From contig NZ_CP029191.1 of assembly GCF_008642335.1 (NCBI RefSeq), forward strand, positions 7,984,155-8,048,154: a DNA stretch of 64,000 nt, given 5' to 3'. A program made the position numbers and the translations under genes. Shown piece after piece: positions 8,928 to 18,976 of the stretch; position 1 is the stretch's first letter; every line of letters starts with the position of its first letter. Source of the DNA: Streptomyces venezuelae. GTDB taxonomy: Bacteria; Actinomycetota; Actinomycetes; Streptomycetales; Streptomycetaceae. The notes beneath the pieces were generated by a model. The model was not told the origin of the DNA and did no database searches. It saw only the letters and a program-made list of their open reading frames with translations.

Positions 8928-8999
8928 GCGCGGGGGCTTTCGGCCAGAGGGCGCGAAGCGTGGTGGTGCGCGCTCGGACGCGGGGGTAGGCCTTCGATC

Positions 9000-10061
9000 A
9001 TGTTATTGAACGGACCCTCCACTTCCGTCTCCGCATCCGCATCCGCCTCCGCCGCCGGCGGGCGCGCCCCGGCCGTCGCGATGCTCCGCCTCCTCGCCGG
9101 ATTCCAGGTCTCCCAGGCCCTGTACGTCATCGCCCGCGCGGGCGTGGCCGACCAGCTGGCCGCAGGGCCGCGGCCGGTCGCCGAAGCGGCCGCGGCCGCC
9201 GGTGTCCGCACCGACCTGCTGCGCCGGCTGATCCGCACCCTCGCCGCCGAGCAGGTCTTCGTGTTCGACGCGGACCAGGACACCGTCGGCCTCGGCCCGC
9301 TCGGGCACACGCTGTGCAGCGGCACCGACGACTCCCTGCGCGACGTGGCCCTCATGTGGATGGACACCCACTACGCACCCTTCGCCCGCCTCTGGTCCAC
9401 GCTGCACGACGGAGTGCCCGCCGCCGAACGGGAGTGGGGCAAGCCGCTCTTCGACTGGATCGCGGAGGAACCGGACCGGGTCGACGGCTTCAACGCCGCC
9501 ATGGGCAACTTGCTCGCCCTCCGGCAGGACGCCCTGGACAGCCTGGACCTGAGGAAGGTCCACCACCTGGTCGACATCGGCGGCGCCGACGGCACGGCGC
9601 TCGCCGCGCTCGCCCGGCGGCACGAGTGGCTCTGGGGCACCGTCTTCGACCTGCCGCACGTCGTGGCGGGCGCCGAGCCCGTGCTGCGCGCGGCCGGCGT
9701 GGCCGACCGGGTCGGCACCTGGGGCGGCGACTTCTTCGAGAGCGTGCCGCCCGGCGCGGACGCCTACCTGGCCTGCTTCATCCTCCACGACTGGAACGAC
9801 GACCAGTGCGCCCGCATTCTGGACCGCGTACGCCGGGCCGCGGGATCCAGGGCCCGTCTCTTCCTCGTGGAGACCGTCCTCGACGAGGGCGCCGCCCCCG
9901 AGGTCGCGACGCTGCTCGACCTCACGATGATGGGCATGCTGAACGGCCGCGAACGCAGCCGCGCGGACTGGCGGTCCCTGCTGTCGGGCGCGGGGTTCCG
10001 CCTCGACCGTGTCGTGGAGACGAACGGCCCGATGTGCGTGATCGAGGCGACGAGCCTGTAG
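9000..10061 (+). CDS. SAM-dependent O-methyltransferase (acetylserotonin/hydroxyneurosporene MT-like)
   Basis: 353 aa. Residues 25-95 match the winged-helix dimerisation domain of family 2 O-methyltransferases (AVAMLRLLAGFQVSQALYVIARAGVADQLA...). The SAM-binding motif I is VDIGGADGTALAAL, and later ACFILHDWNDDQCARIL carries the usual catalytic HDW. These enzymes methylate phenolic hydroxyls in secondary metabolism. The second codon is TTA (9003-9005), the bldA-dependent leucine codon that delays translation until differentiation. A purine-rich stretch at about 8981-8987 is the likely RBS. No pathway partner adjoins it; it is followed by a hairpin and the ArsR gene. Confidence 0.87.
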   Translation: MLLNGPSTSVSASASASAAGGRAPAVAMLRLLAGFQVSQALYVIARAGVADQLAAGPRPVAEAAAAAGVRTDLLRRLIRTLAAEQVFVFDADQDTVGLGPLGHTLCSGTDDSLRDVALMWMDTHYAPFARLWSTLHDGVPAAEREWGKPLFDWIAEEPDRVDGFNAAMGNLLALRQDALDSLDLRKVHHLVDIGGADGTALAALARRHEWLWGTVFDLPHVVAGAEPVLRAAGVADRVGTWGGDFFESVPPGADAYLACFILHDWNDDQCARILDRVRRAAGSRARLFLVETVLDEGAAPEVATLLDLTMMGMLNGRERSRADWRSLLSGAGFRLDRVVETNGPMCVIEATSL

Positions 10062-10062
10062 C

Positions 10063-10081
10063 GGCACCGTTCCGGTGCCGT
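10063..10081 (+). terminator. Hairpin after the O-methyltransferase
   Basis: Perfect 8-bp stem CGGCACCG / CGGTGCCG with a 3-nt loop, starting 2 nt past the stop codon. Confidence 0.6.
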
Positions 10082-10096
10082 CCGCGCGTACGGCCC

Positions 10097-10102
10097 TAGG
10101 AT
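10097..10102 (+). promoter_or_regulatory. Candidate -10 box of the arsR-like gene (possible leaderless start)
   Basis: TAGGAT ends 6 nt before ATG 10109. Transcription would then begin at or next to the start codon, as in the leaderless mRNAs common in Streptomyces. No clear -35 is seen. Confidence 0.35.
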
Positions 10103-10108
10103 GGGGCC

Positions 10109-10468
10109 ATGCCGGAGCGCACGGAAACCTCACCTGCACACCATGGGCACCAACGGAGTCCGGGCAGGGAGCAGTTGGAGACCGCCACGACCGTCTTCGC
10201 GCTGCTCGCCGACCCCACCCGGCTGCACCTGCTGTGGCTGCTGGCCGGGGGAGAGGCGGACGTGACCGAGCTGGCCTCCGAGAGCGAGGCGGCGCGGCCC
10301 GCCGTCAGCCAGCACCTGGCCAAGCTGCGGCTCGCGGGGCTGGTCCAGGCCCGCAAGGACGGGCGCCGGATGGTGTACTCGCTGCGCGACGGCCATCTGC
10401 GACGGCTGGTCACCGAGGCGCTCAGCCACGCCGACCACCAGGTCACCGGAGCGCCCTGGCACGCGTGA
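10109..10468 (+). CDS. ArsR/SmtB-family repressor
   Basis: 119 aa. The winged HTH is complete: TTVFALLADPTRLHLLWLLAGGEADVTELASESEAARPAVSQHLAKLRLAGLVQARKDGRRMVYSLRDGHLRRLV. His residues at both ends (HHGH near residue 11; SHADHQ and PWHA near the C-terminus) could bind metal, as in nickel- or zinc-sensing SmtB relatives. It lies 84 nt upstream of an MFS gene with a His-rich tail, and a perfect 12-2-12 palindrome separates them, so it likely represses that transporter and releases on metal binding. The metal is not readable from sequence. Confidence 0.88.
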   Translation: MPERTETSPAHHGHQRSPGREQLETATTVFALLADPTRLHLLWLLAGGEADVTELASESEAARPAVSQHLAKLRLAGLVQARKDGRRMVYSLRDGHLRRLVTEALSHADHQVTGAPWHA

Positions 10469-10481
10469 TGTCTTTCCCGCC

Positions 10482-10507
10482 GACGTGTGCGCATCTGCGC
10501 ACACGTC
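10482..10507. promoter_or_regulatory. Perfect 12-2-12 operator for the ArsR/SmtB protein
   Basis: GACGTGTGCGCA (10482-10493), TC, TGCGCACACGTC (10496-10507). The 12-2-12 geometry is that described for SmtB-type operators. It sits between the ArsR gene and the MFS gene, 45 nt before the latter's start. As RNA it would also form a strong hairpin, so an attenuator is the alternative. Confidence 0.65.
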
Positions 10508-10552
10508 GTCTACCGTGAAGGTGTCCGGGCCGTCGACCCAGGGGGCACCGTC

Positions 10553-11908
10553 ATGCGCTCAGTGCTGCGGAACCGCACCTATCGCCGCCTGTTCACCGCC
10601 CAAGTCGTCGCCCTCACGGGCACGGGACTCGCCACCGTGGCCCTGAGCCTCCTGGCGTACGACCTCGCCGGAGCGGACGCCTCCGCCGTCCTCGGCACCG
10701 CACTGGCGATCAAAATGGTGGCCTACGTGGGCCTCGCCCCGTTGATCGGCGCCTTCGCCGACCGTGTGCCCCGCCGCGCCCTGCTGGTGTCGATGGACGG
10801 GATCCGCGCCGGCACCGCGCTCGTCCTGCCGTTCGTGAACCAGGTCTGGCAGGTGTACGTCCTCATCCTCCTGCTCCAGGCCGCGTCGGCCGCCTTCACC
10901 CCCACCTTCCAGGCGACCATCCCCGACGTCCTGCCCGCCGAGCGCGACTACCTGCGCGCCCTGTCGCTCTCCCGGCTCGCGTACGAACTCGAGAGCCTGC
11001 TCAGCCCGGTCCTGGCCGCCGCCCTGCTCGCAACGGTCACGTACAGCTGGCTGTTCGCCGGTACGGCCCTCGGCTTCCTCGCGTCGGCGGCCCTGGTCGT
11101 GTCGGTCGCACTGCCCGCGCCGCGCCCGGTCGAGCGCGCCGGCGGCGTCCCTGCACGGGCGACGTTCGGCGTTCGGCTCCACTGGGCCACGCCCCGGCTG
11201 CGCGCCCTGCTCGCGCTGGACCTCGTCGCCGCGGCCGCGGGAGCCATGGTCATCGTCAACACGGTGGTGCTCGTCAGGGAGCACCTGCGGCTCGGAGCGG
11301 GCCACGTGTCGCTGGCCCTCGGCGCGTTCGGGGCCGGTTCGATGGTGGCGGCCCTGCTCATGCCGCGCGCACTGGAACGCTTCGGGGACCGCCGCGTCAT
11401 GCTGCCCGCCGGGTTCCTCCTGGGCGCCGTCCTGACCTCGCTCACCCTCGGCCTCGCGCACGGCAGTCGGTCCTGGGGCGGGCTGCTGGCCGCGTGGGCG
11501 CTCCTCGGCGCGGGCTCGTCCATGGCCCTGACCCCGGCGGGCGGGTTGATCCGCCGCTCGGCCGCGCCCGCGGATCTGCCGGCCGCGTTCGCCGCCCAGT
11601 TCGCGCTCAGCCATGGCTGCTGGCTGCTCACGTACCCGCTCGCGGGGTGGCTGGCCGCCGTCGCGGGGATGACCGCGGCGGCGGCGACGCTCACCGGCCT
11701 GGCGCTCGTCGCGGCGACCGCCGCCGCGCTGCTCTGGCCGACCCACGACCCGACCCGGCTGACTCACCACCACACCGCCCTGCCCGCCGACGACCCGCAC
11801 CTCGCCGACGCGCACGCGGGCCCCCACGGCTGGCGGCACGCGCACGACTACGTCATCGACGTCCGCCACCCGAAGTGGCCGACCCCGACCCACGCCGGTC
11901 CGTACTAG
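10553..11908 (+). CDS. MFS transporter with His-rich C-terminus (probable metal export)
   Basis: 451 aa from ATG 10553 with GGGGG at about 10541-10545; the frame extends to 10487 but that part covers the operator. About 12 TM helices; motif A-like GAFADRVPRRALLV lies between TM2 and TM3. The start (MRSVLRNRTYRRLFTAQVVALTGTGLATVALSLLAYDLAG) is that of the EntS/NreB-like MFS_3 group. The last 50 residues are hydrophilic and His/Asp-rich (THHHTALPADDPHLADAHAGPH and WRHAHDYVIDVRHPKW), as in nickel exporters of the NreB type. With the ArsR gene and operator this reads as a metal-responsive efflux module. Confidence 0.82.
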   Translation: MRSVLRNRTYRRLFTAQVVALTGTGLATVALSLLAYDLAGADASAVLGTALAIKMVAYVGLAPLIGAFADRVPRRALLVSMDGIRAGTALVLPFVNQVWQVYVLILLLQAASAAFTPTFQATIPDVLPAERDYLRALSLSRLAYELESLLSPVLAAALLATVTYSWLFAGTALGFLASAALVVSVALPAPRPVERAGGVPARATFGVRLHWATPRLRALLALDLVAAAAGAMVIVNTVVLVREHLRLGAGHVSLALGAFGAGSMVAALLMPRALERFGDRRVMLPAGFLLGAVLTSLTLGLAHGSRSWGGLLAAWALLGAGSSMALTPAGGLIRRSAAPADLPAAFAAQFALSHGCWLLTYPLAGWLAAVAGMTAAAATLTGLALVAATAAALLWPTHDPTRLTHHHTALPADDPHLADAHAGPHGWRHAHDYVIDVRHPKWPTPTHAGPY

Positions 11909-11909
11909 C

Positions 11910-11986
11910 GCCTGTGTCGGAAGTCCCGTCTGCCGGGCGTCACCGGGCCCGCCCTCCGGGCGGACGACGGGACTTCCGACACAGGC
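11910..11986. terminator. Long bidirectional hairpin between convergent genes
   Basis: A perfect 21-bp inverted repeat (11910-11930 with 11966-11986, beginning GCCTGTGTCGG) encloses a 35-nt loop containing a second small GC hairpin. It fills the 79-nt gap between two convergent stop codons. CTAGCGCC occurs at both edges (11905-11912 and 11988-11995), overlapping both stops, so a MITE-like insertion with target duplication is an alternative to a plain terminator. Confidence 0.75.
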
Positions 11987-11987
11987 C

Positions 11988-13988
11988 CTAGCGCCCCACC
12001 TCGGACAGTCCCTCGCCGTCCGCGAGCCGTGCCCGTACGGTCACGCGGGCGTCCTCGGGAGCCCGGACGGCCAGGGTGCGGCCGCGCCGTTCCGTGTCGA
12101 CGTCCCCGGTGACCGTGATCCGGGTGACGTCGCGGCTTCCGGCGGCGAGGAGATACCGGTGGCCTGAGCCGGCCGCCGTCCACCGCGTACTCGCCACGAC
12201 ATGCTGTCCGAAACGGCTGCAGGCGGCCGTCGAACGGGCCCGCCCCACGACCTTCGCCGGGGCCGTCGCGGACTCGGCGGACGTACGGAACTGGAGCAGG
12301 ACGCTTCCCGGCCCGCGCCAGGTCGAGGCGCGCGTGCACGACCACACGGCCCGGCCGCCGCCCTCCGGCAGCTTCTGATCGGCGAAGTCCCACTGGTTGA
12401 CGGCCCGCACGCCGCTCCCGCGCAGTTCGGAGAGGCGGCAGGCGCCGCGCGCCCAGCTCTGCAGCGCCGTGCCGCTGGTGGCCTCGCGCGGCTGGCGGGC
12501 CGGCGCGCCGGTGCCGGGCAGCGGCGTGTAGCTGAGGTGGGCGGGGGCGAGGTCGCCGAGGTCGGTGACGAGGAAGGCGTGCTTCTCCACGATGCGGGCG
12601 GACGAACGCAGTTGGAGCACGGGCAGGCTGTCGCAGGGGGCCGCGGCCGATGGTGCGTCGACGGCCGCGGTGAGGCCCTGGCCGGTCACGTCGAGAGGCC
12701 GACCGGGGGAGTTGGGGCGCAGCAGGTCGCGCGTTCGGGCCTCCGCGATCCACGGAGCGGTGAGGTAACGGATCTTGCCGTCCTTGCGGCTGACGGCGAG
12801 CGCCGCCGCCGTGGTCACGTCGGAGTCGTCGGCGCGCGAGAAGTCGAGGGACGCGGGCTCGGTCGGGGACGCCGGTTCCACGTAGCGCACGACACGCCTG
12901 CCGTCGTGGAACAGGACGACCGCCTCGCCGCCCACGACGTCGGCGTACAGCAACTGGGTCGACCTGGGCGGGGGTTCGGTGGTCGTCGCTCGGGCGGCGC
13001 CGACGCGGGTGCCGGGTGGCGGGTCGGTCCAGGCGGCGAGGGCGCGGGTGAGCAGCTCGCGGTCGTCGGCGCGGGAGCCGCGGGCGGGCCAGGCGCTGAA
13101 GTCCACCCGGGAGGTGTCGGCCCACACACCGGGAGGAGTGCGGAGCAGCGCGTCGGCACTGATCGCGGGGCGCCCACCGGTCTGCCGTGCCGGCTTGTCG
13201 CCCGGGACCGGGACGGGCCCGATCGTCAGGAGCGCCGCGCAACTGATCGCGGTGATGCCCGCCGCGCACCAGACGAGCCGGAAGCGGCGTCGGCGGCGGA
13301 GCAGGTCGGTGGGGCGGGTCTGCACCGAACAGGCGTCGAACTCCTGCGAGCGCAGCAGCTTGCCCGCCGCCTCGCCGACGGTCTCCTCGACGCGGCGTGC
13401 GGCGCGCAGCGCGGCCTCCGGGTCGGGCACGTCGGCGGCGGTGAGCAGGTCCACGACCTCAGGGTGGGGCAGGCGGTCCAGCCTGCACAGCACGAACGCG
13501 GCGCGGGCGGGCGCGGGAAGCTCGGAGAGGACCTGCGCGAGTGCGATCTCCTCCGTGCCGCCCGCGCGCGGGAACAGCCGCAGCCCCCACACGACGGGGA
13601 GCGCCGGACGCAGTTGGCGGGGCGGCGGCAGCCGGTCCGGCCACCCGCGGGGCCGCCGCTCGTGGGCCAGCGCGGCGCACAGCACGCGCGCGGTCATGTA
13701 TGCCGTCCCCGTCCTGGCGGGCTCGGCCTCCCGCGGCCCGCCCCCGTCCGCACTCCCGGTACGCGGCAACGGAACCCGTGCCGTCGCATGCCGCACCCGA
13801 AAGCCCGGCAGGGCGCGCTGTACCAGAGAATGCGCGGCAAGAACACGCCGGTGCCGGCTGAGTCTGCCGGGCAGGGTGAGGTACGCGAGGCGTACGAGCC
13901 GGGTGTACTGGTCGACGATGACGGCCTCGGCATGGTCGAGGGCCACGGGCTCGAACGCCTTGGCCCGGCGCCGCTGCGATGTGCTCAT
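11988..13988 (-). CDS. Sigma-like N-terminus fused to a membrane-anchored C-terminal domain, function unknown
   Basis: 666 aa. Residues about 20-70 (ALDHAEAVIVDQYTRLVRLAYLTLP) resemble the region 2 start of ECF/SigE-type sigma factors, and LPAPARAAFVLCRLDRLPHPEVVDLL around 175-200 resembles sigma region 4. An Arg-rich stretch (RRRRRFR) is followed by one TM segment at about 236-257, then roughly 400 residues rich in beta strands that would be outside the cell. A sigma-like cytoplasmic part tethered to the membrane suggests an envelope sensor or a degenerate sigma factor held by its own anchor; this is inference. It is divergent from a secreted protein gene and convergent with the MFS gene. 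Confidence 0.7.
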   Translation of the reverse strand: MSTSQRRRAKAFEPVALDHAEAVIVDQYTRLVRLAYLTLPGRLSRHRRVLAAHSLVQRALPGFRVRHATARVPLPRTGSADGGGPREAEPARTGTAYMTARVLCAALAHERRPRGWPDRLPPPRQLRPALPVVWGLRLFPRAGGTEEIALAQVLSELPAPARAAFVLCRLDRLPHPEVVDLLTAADVPDPEAALRAARRVEETVGEAAGKLLRSQEFDACSVQTRPTDLLRRRRRFRLVWCAAGITAISCAALLTIGPVPVPGDKPARQTGGRPAISADALLRTPPGVWADTSRVDFSAWPARGSRADDRELLTRALAAWTDPPPGTRVGAARATTTEPPPRSTQLLYADVVGGEAVVLFHDGRRVVRYVEPASPTEPASLDFSRADDSDVTTAAALAVSRKDGKIRYLTAPWIAEARTRDLLRPNSPGRPLDVTGQGLTAAVDAPSAAAPCDSLPVLQLRSSARIVEKHAFLVTDLGDLAPAHLSYTPLPGTGAPARQPREATSGTALQSWARGACRLSELRGSGVRAVNQWDFADQKLPEGGGRAVWSCTRASTWRGPGSVLLQFRTSAESATAPAKVVGRARSTAACSRFGQHVVASTRWTAAGSGHRYLLAAGSRDVTRITVTGDVDTERRGRTLAVRAPEDARVTVRARLADGEGLSEVGR

Positions 13989-14260
13989 CGATCGAGTGAC
14001 CTTCCGAAGGCTGACGGTGTTACGTCCTGACCTCCGTCAAACGAGTGAATCGTGCGATGGTCACAGCCGGCCCTTGAGCAGGGAAGACATGCGCTGTTGC
14101 CGTTCGGTGACACCGGGGACACAGCTGTGACGTGGTGGAGGGCAACGGCTTCGGGGGGTCGCGGGTCGTATGGAGCGTGGGATCAAGGGAGCGGTTTCTG
14201 ATGACGCGCACGGGGTCCCGGACCAGCAGTACGCCGAACCACATCCGATGGGGGAACACG

Positions 14261-14872
14261 ATGGAGATGAACAAGCGCGTGAACAAGGGACTGCTCGCCG
14301 TGGGAGCCGCGCTGGCCGCCGCCGGCGTCGCCGCGAGCACCGTGCCGGCCGCCGCGGCCGGCACCCCCCGCTTCCTGTCGCCGAGCGAACTGCCGCCGCA
14401 CGCCTCGTCCTCCTGGACGGCCGGGCCGGTCACGGCGGGTCAGCCCGACCCGCTGCCGATGTGCGTCGGCGAGGCCCTGCCGTCGATCTCGGTGCACCGC
14501 AGCTACCACACCGACCTCGACACGACCGCTCTCCAGGTGACCGTCGTCGAGCGCAGCGAGCAGCGCGCCAAGGACTTCGCCGCCCTGCTGAGGAAGAACC
14601 TCGACGGGTGCGCGGAGTCGGTGATGAAGCAGTACCCGGACGTCACCGCGGAGCAGAAGTACTACGGAAAGGTGGACGTCGAAGAAGGCGCCCACGTCTA
14701 CGGCGTCCACACCACCGCCACGTGGGGCGCCTCCGACATCAACATGTTCTCGGTGGGCCGCGACGGCAACACGGTGACGCTCGTGAGGTGGGGGCAGATG
14801 GGCGACTTCGCGAACGCTCAGGCGGCCGACTTCAAGAAGACGACCGCCACCGCCGTGAACAAGCTCTACTGA
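14261..14872 (+). CDS. Secreted protein of unknown function
   Basis: 203 aa from ATG 14261 with GGGG at 14250-14253. A Sec signal peptide is clear (MNKRVNKGLLAVGAALAAAGVAASTVPAAAA). The mature part has two cysteines (PMCVGEALP and LDGCAESV) and an alpha/beta pattern with LQVTVVERSEQRAKDFAALLRKNLDGCAES and TVTLVRWGQMGDFANA, resembling the PknH-like extracellular sensor fold; that link is weak. The 272-nt divergent gap 13989-14260 holds the promoters for this gene and the sigma-like gene; I see no palindrome there. The pair may form one envelope-sensing unit. Confidence 0.72.
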   Translation: MEMNKRVNKGLLAVGAALAAAGVAASTVPAAAAGTPRFLSPSELPPHASSSWTAGPVTAGQPDPLPMCVGEALPSISVHRSYHTDLDTTALQVTVVERSEQRAKDFAALLRKNLDGCAESVMKQYPDVTAEQKYYGKVDVEEGAHVYGVHTTATWGASDINMFSVGRDGNTVTLVRWGQMGDFANAQAADFKKTTATAVNKLY

Positions 14873-14974
14873 TCCGACCTCGGCTTTCCCGCCGCGGGGT
14901 GGGAGAATCGGCCGACCGGGGAGAAGCCGGGGGCCGGAGTGGCGCCCGGCACCCCGTGGTGGGGAGGAACGACG

Positions 14975-15385
14975 GTGGTGGAGTGGCGGTACATCGCCAA
15001 GGGCGCAAGAGCCGTCCCTGAACCCATGGCGACGCCGTTCGTCTGGACGACGGCCTGTTCGGGCTCCCTCGTGCTGGTCATCGCGTTCGACCTGCTCGGC
15101 GCGCTCGACCGCACGGGCCTCGCGCTCGCGGCGCTCTCCGTACTGGCAGCACTCGTCGGCACGCTCGGCCGGTTCGTCGCGGCGCCCGGCACCGCCCTGC
15201 TCTGCTGGGCCCTGCTGAACGTCTTCGCCGCCCACCCCACCGGGGAACTCTCCTGGGCAGGGCACCGGGACCCCGGCTGGGTGGCGTGCCTGCTGGCCGC
15301 CGCCCTCGTCGGAACGGCGGTGGCCCGGGTGCGGTACGCCCGGGCCGCGTACCGCCGCATCACCCCGTTCGACGGCGCCGCCTGA
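14975..15385 (+). CDS. Small integral membrane protein, unknown function
   Basis: 136 aa from GTG 14975, chosen because GGGGAGGAA at 14961-14969 is an excellent RBS; an upstream in-frame GTG at 14939 has none. Four hydrophobic helices are visible (WTTACSGSLVLVIAFDLLGAL, LALAALSVLAALVGTLGRFV, TALLCWALLNVFA, WVACLLAAALVGTAVARV). The four-helix pattern resembles the DUF4118 sensor module of histidine kinases but no kinase part is present. Confidence 0.65.
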   Translation: MVEWRYIAKGARAVPEPMATPFVWTTACSGSLVLVIAFDLLGALDRTGLALAALSVLAALVGTLGRFVAAPGTALLCWALLNVFAAHPTGELSWAGHRDPGWVACLLAAALVGTAVARVRYARAAYRRITPFDGAA

Positions 15386-15463
15386 CCACGCGTACATCCC
15401 TCTCGTACACCCCTCTCGTACGTCCTCGTCCGCCACCGGACCGGGTCTCGCGCACCCGTCTTT

Positions 15464-16951
<1,488 letters not shown>

Positions 16952-16987
16952 TCCGCGGGCGACCAGGGCGGCAGCCGCTGACGGCAC

Positions 16988-17029
16988 ATGAGGCCGGCGC
17001 GACACCGGAAGGTGTCGCGCCGGCCTCAT
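16988..17029 (+). terminator. Strong terminator after argG
   Basis: Perfect 19-bp stem (16988-17006 with 17011-17029, core GGCCGGCGCGACACC) closed by a GGAA tetraloop, 37 nt beyond the argG stop. Confidence 0.9.
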
Positions 17030-17149
17030 CCGTTTCGGGAACGCTTCTGATTCGTTGATGTCTTTGTGGGTACCCGGGGGCAGTCGGCGTACGGCACCTG
17101 TCCCGAGGGACGCCCGATCCACGTGGTGAAGCCCACGACCAGTGAGGTT

Positions 17150-17178
17150 TTACGCGACTGTAGAAGTGTGGCTAGGGT
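17150..17178 (+). promoter_or_regulatory. Candidate vegetative promoter for the acyltransferase
   Basis: TTACGC, 17-nt spacer, TAGGGT (17173-17178). The -10 is a good match to HrdB-type Streptomyces promoters; it lies 85 nt upstream of the gene. Confidence 0.4.
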
Positions 17179-17262
17179 GCCGGAGATGTTCTGCGACGGC
17201 GCATCACCCGCATTTAGAGCAAGACGCGATTTCGCAGGCCCAGGTTCACCGTGGGAGGCATC

Positions 17263-18471
17263 TTGAGTGAGACCGCACGGCCGACGGGCCGTCACGCGTT
17301 GGCGCTGCCTCCCCAACGGCCCGCGCTGCCCACGCCCGCCCTCGGAAGCCGGGCCGCGGACGCGGCGAAGCCGACCCAGCAGCGGGACTCGTTCTTCGAC
17401 AACGCCAAGTACCTGGCGATCGTCCTCGTCGCCATGGGGCACGCGTGGGAACCGCTGCGCGGCGACAGCAGGGCAGCCGCCGCGCTGTACATCACCGTCT
17501 ACACGTTCCACATGCCGGCGTTCATCGTCATCTCCGGCTACTTCTCCCGCAGCTTCGACGCGAGCCCGAAACGCATCGTCCGCCTGGTCACGGGCGTCGC
17601 CGTGCCCTACGTGATCTTCGAGGTCGCGTACACCTTCTTCAAGAGATGGGCGGGTGGCGACCCCGACTACCCCATCAGCCTGCTCGACCCCTGGTACCTG
17701 ACCTGGTTCCTGGCCGCGCTGTTCATCTGGCGCCTCACGACCCCCCTCTGGAAGCTCGTGCGCTGGCCGCTGCCGATCGCGCTCGCCATCGCCGTCCTCG
17801 CGTCCGTGTCCCCCGACATCGGCGACGACCTCGACCTGCAGCGCGTCCTGCAGTTCCTGCCGTTCTTCGTCCTCGGCCTCGTCCTGAAGCCCGCCCACTT
17901 CCAGATGGTGCGGCGCCACGAGGCACGCATCCTGGCCCTGCCGGTCTTCGCCATGGCCCTCGCCTTCGCGTACTGGGCGGCCCCGCGCATGAACGCGGCG
18001 TGGTTCTACCGCCGCGACAGCGCACAGGAACTGGCCGCGCCCGGCTGGTCCGGCGCCGTCATGACCATCGGGCTCTTCGGCTGCTCGCTGGTCCTCGTCG
18101 CCTGCTTCTTCGCATGGGTGCCGGGGCGGAAGCTGTGGTTCACGGCCCTGGGCGCCGGCACGCTGTACGGCTACCTGCTGCACGGCTTCCTCGCCAAGGG
18201 ATCCCGCTTCTGGGACTGGTACGACGCCGACTGGGTCCACCGCCCGCTCGGCGAGATCACCGTGACCCTCCTCGCCGGAACGGTGATCACCCTTCTGTGC
18301 ACGCCGCCGGTACAGCGCATGTTCCGGTTCGCCATGGAGCCCAAGATGACCTGGGCCTTCAGACAGGACGCGACCGCCCTCGCCAGAGGGAAGGGACTGG
18401 CGCAGGTGCAGGGCCAGGAACAGCAAGAACAGAAACAGCAAGAACAGAAACAGAAGGCACCGGCCGAGTGA
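17263..18471 (+). CDS. Membrane acyltransferase, acyltransferase-3 family
   Basis: 402 aa from TTG 17263, preceded by GGGAGG at 17253-17258; GTG 17251 is in frame but overlaps this RBS. After a 45-residue cytoplasmic head, FFDNAKYLAIVLVAMGHAWEPL gives the family start with its conserved histidine, then about ten TM helices (FHMPAFIVISGYF, WYLTWFLAALFIWRL and others). The family (PF01757, fucose 4-O-acetylase-like) O-acylates extracellular sugars, lipids or antibiotics. The tail is Gln/Lys/Glu-rich and encoded by an 18-bp direct repeat around 18418-18450. The stop overlaps the next gene's GTG. Confidence 0.85.
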   Translation: MSETARPTGRHALALPPQRPALPTPALGSRAADAAKPTQQRDSFFDNAKYLAIVLVAMGHAWEPLRGDSRAAAALYITVYTFHMPAFIVISGYFSRSFDASPKRIVRLVTGVAVPYVIFEVAYTFFKRWAGGDPDYPISLLDPWYLTWFLAALFIWRLTTPLWKLVRWPLPIALAIAVLASVSPDIGDDLDLQRVLQFLPFFVLGLVLKPAHFQMVRRHEARILALPVFAMALAFAYWAAPRMNAAWFYRRDSAQELAAPGWSGAVMTIGLFGCSLVLVACFFAWVPGRKLWFTALGAGTLYGYLLHGFLAKGSRFWDWYDADWVHRPLGEITVTLLAGTVITLLCTPPVQRMFRFAMEPKMTWAFRQDATALARGKGLAQVQGQEQQEQKQQEQKQKAPAE

Positions 18472-18911
18472 ACCCCCCGGCCCGGCCTCCCGCGGTCCAC
18501 TACGAGAGCGTCCTAGAGACGCTGCCCGCGGGACGCCGGGCCGTCGTCGTCCTCGACCACGACGACCGGCAGGTCGGCAGCCTCGAATTCCAGGTCTGCC
18601 ACCCCTGCCGGCTCGGCCACATCTGCGGCGTCGCCGTCGCCGACCACTGGCAGGGCCAGGGCATCGGACGGCACGCCGTGCACCTCGCCCTCGCCGTCGG
18701 CGCCGGATACGCCTGGTCCACCTCACGCCAGTCGTCCGCCGGGCGCCGCTTCTTCACCGCCATGGAGGACGAGACGGGGACCGCCTTCCCGTCCGGCGGC
18801 ACGCGGTGCCCGCACATGGACCCCCGCACCGGGTGGCACGCCGCGCTGCGGCGGCGGAAAGTGATCAGGGAACCCGAGGACGACCAGGACCGTTGTCCTG
18901 AAACACCCTGA
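18468..18911 (+). CDS. GNAT-family N-acetyltransferase
   Basis: 147 aa from GTG 18468, which overlaps the acyltransferase stop (GTGA), so the two are translationally coupled. The acetyl-CoA loop is QGQGIG in GVAVADHWQGQGIGRHAVHLALAVG. Only the core beta4-alpha3 part is well conserved; the C-terminus is short and substrate unknown. Confidence 0.72.
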   Translation: MNPPARPPAVHYESVLETLPAGRRAVVVLDHDDRQVGSLEFQVCHPCRLGHICGVAVADHWQGQGIGRHAVHLALAVGAGYAWSTSRQSSAGRRFFTAMEDETGTAFPSGGTRCPHMDPRTGWHAALRRRKVIREPEDDQDRCPETP

Positions 18912-18976
18912 ACGAGGAGCACCGCATTGTCCGCCCCACCGACGGACCCCCCACCGCTCTCCCCGGCGACGCGCCG

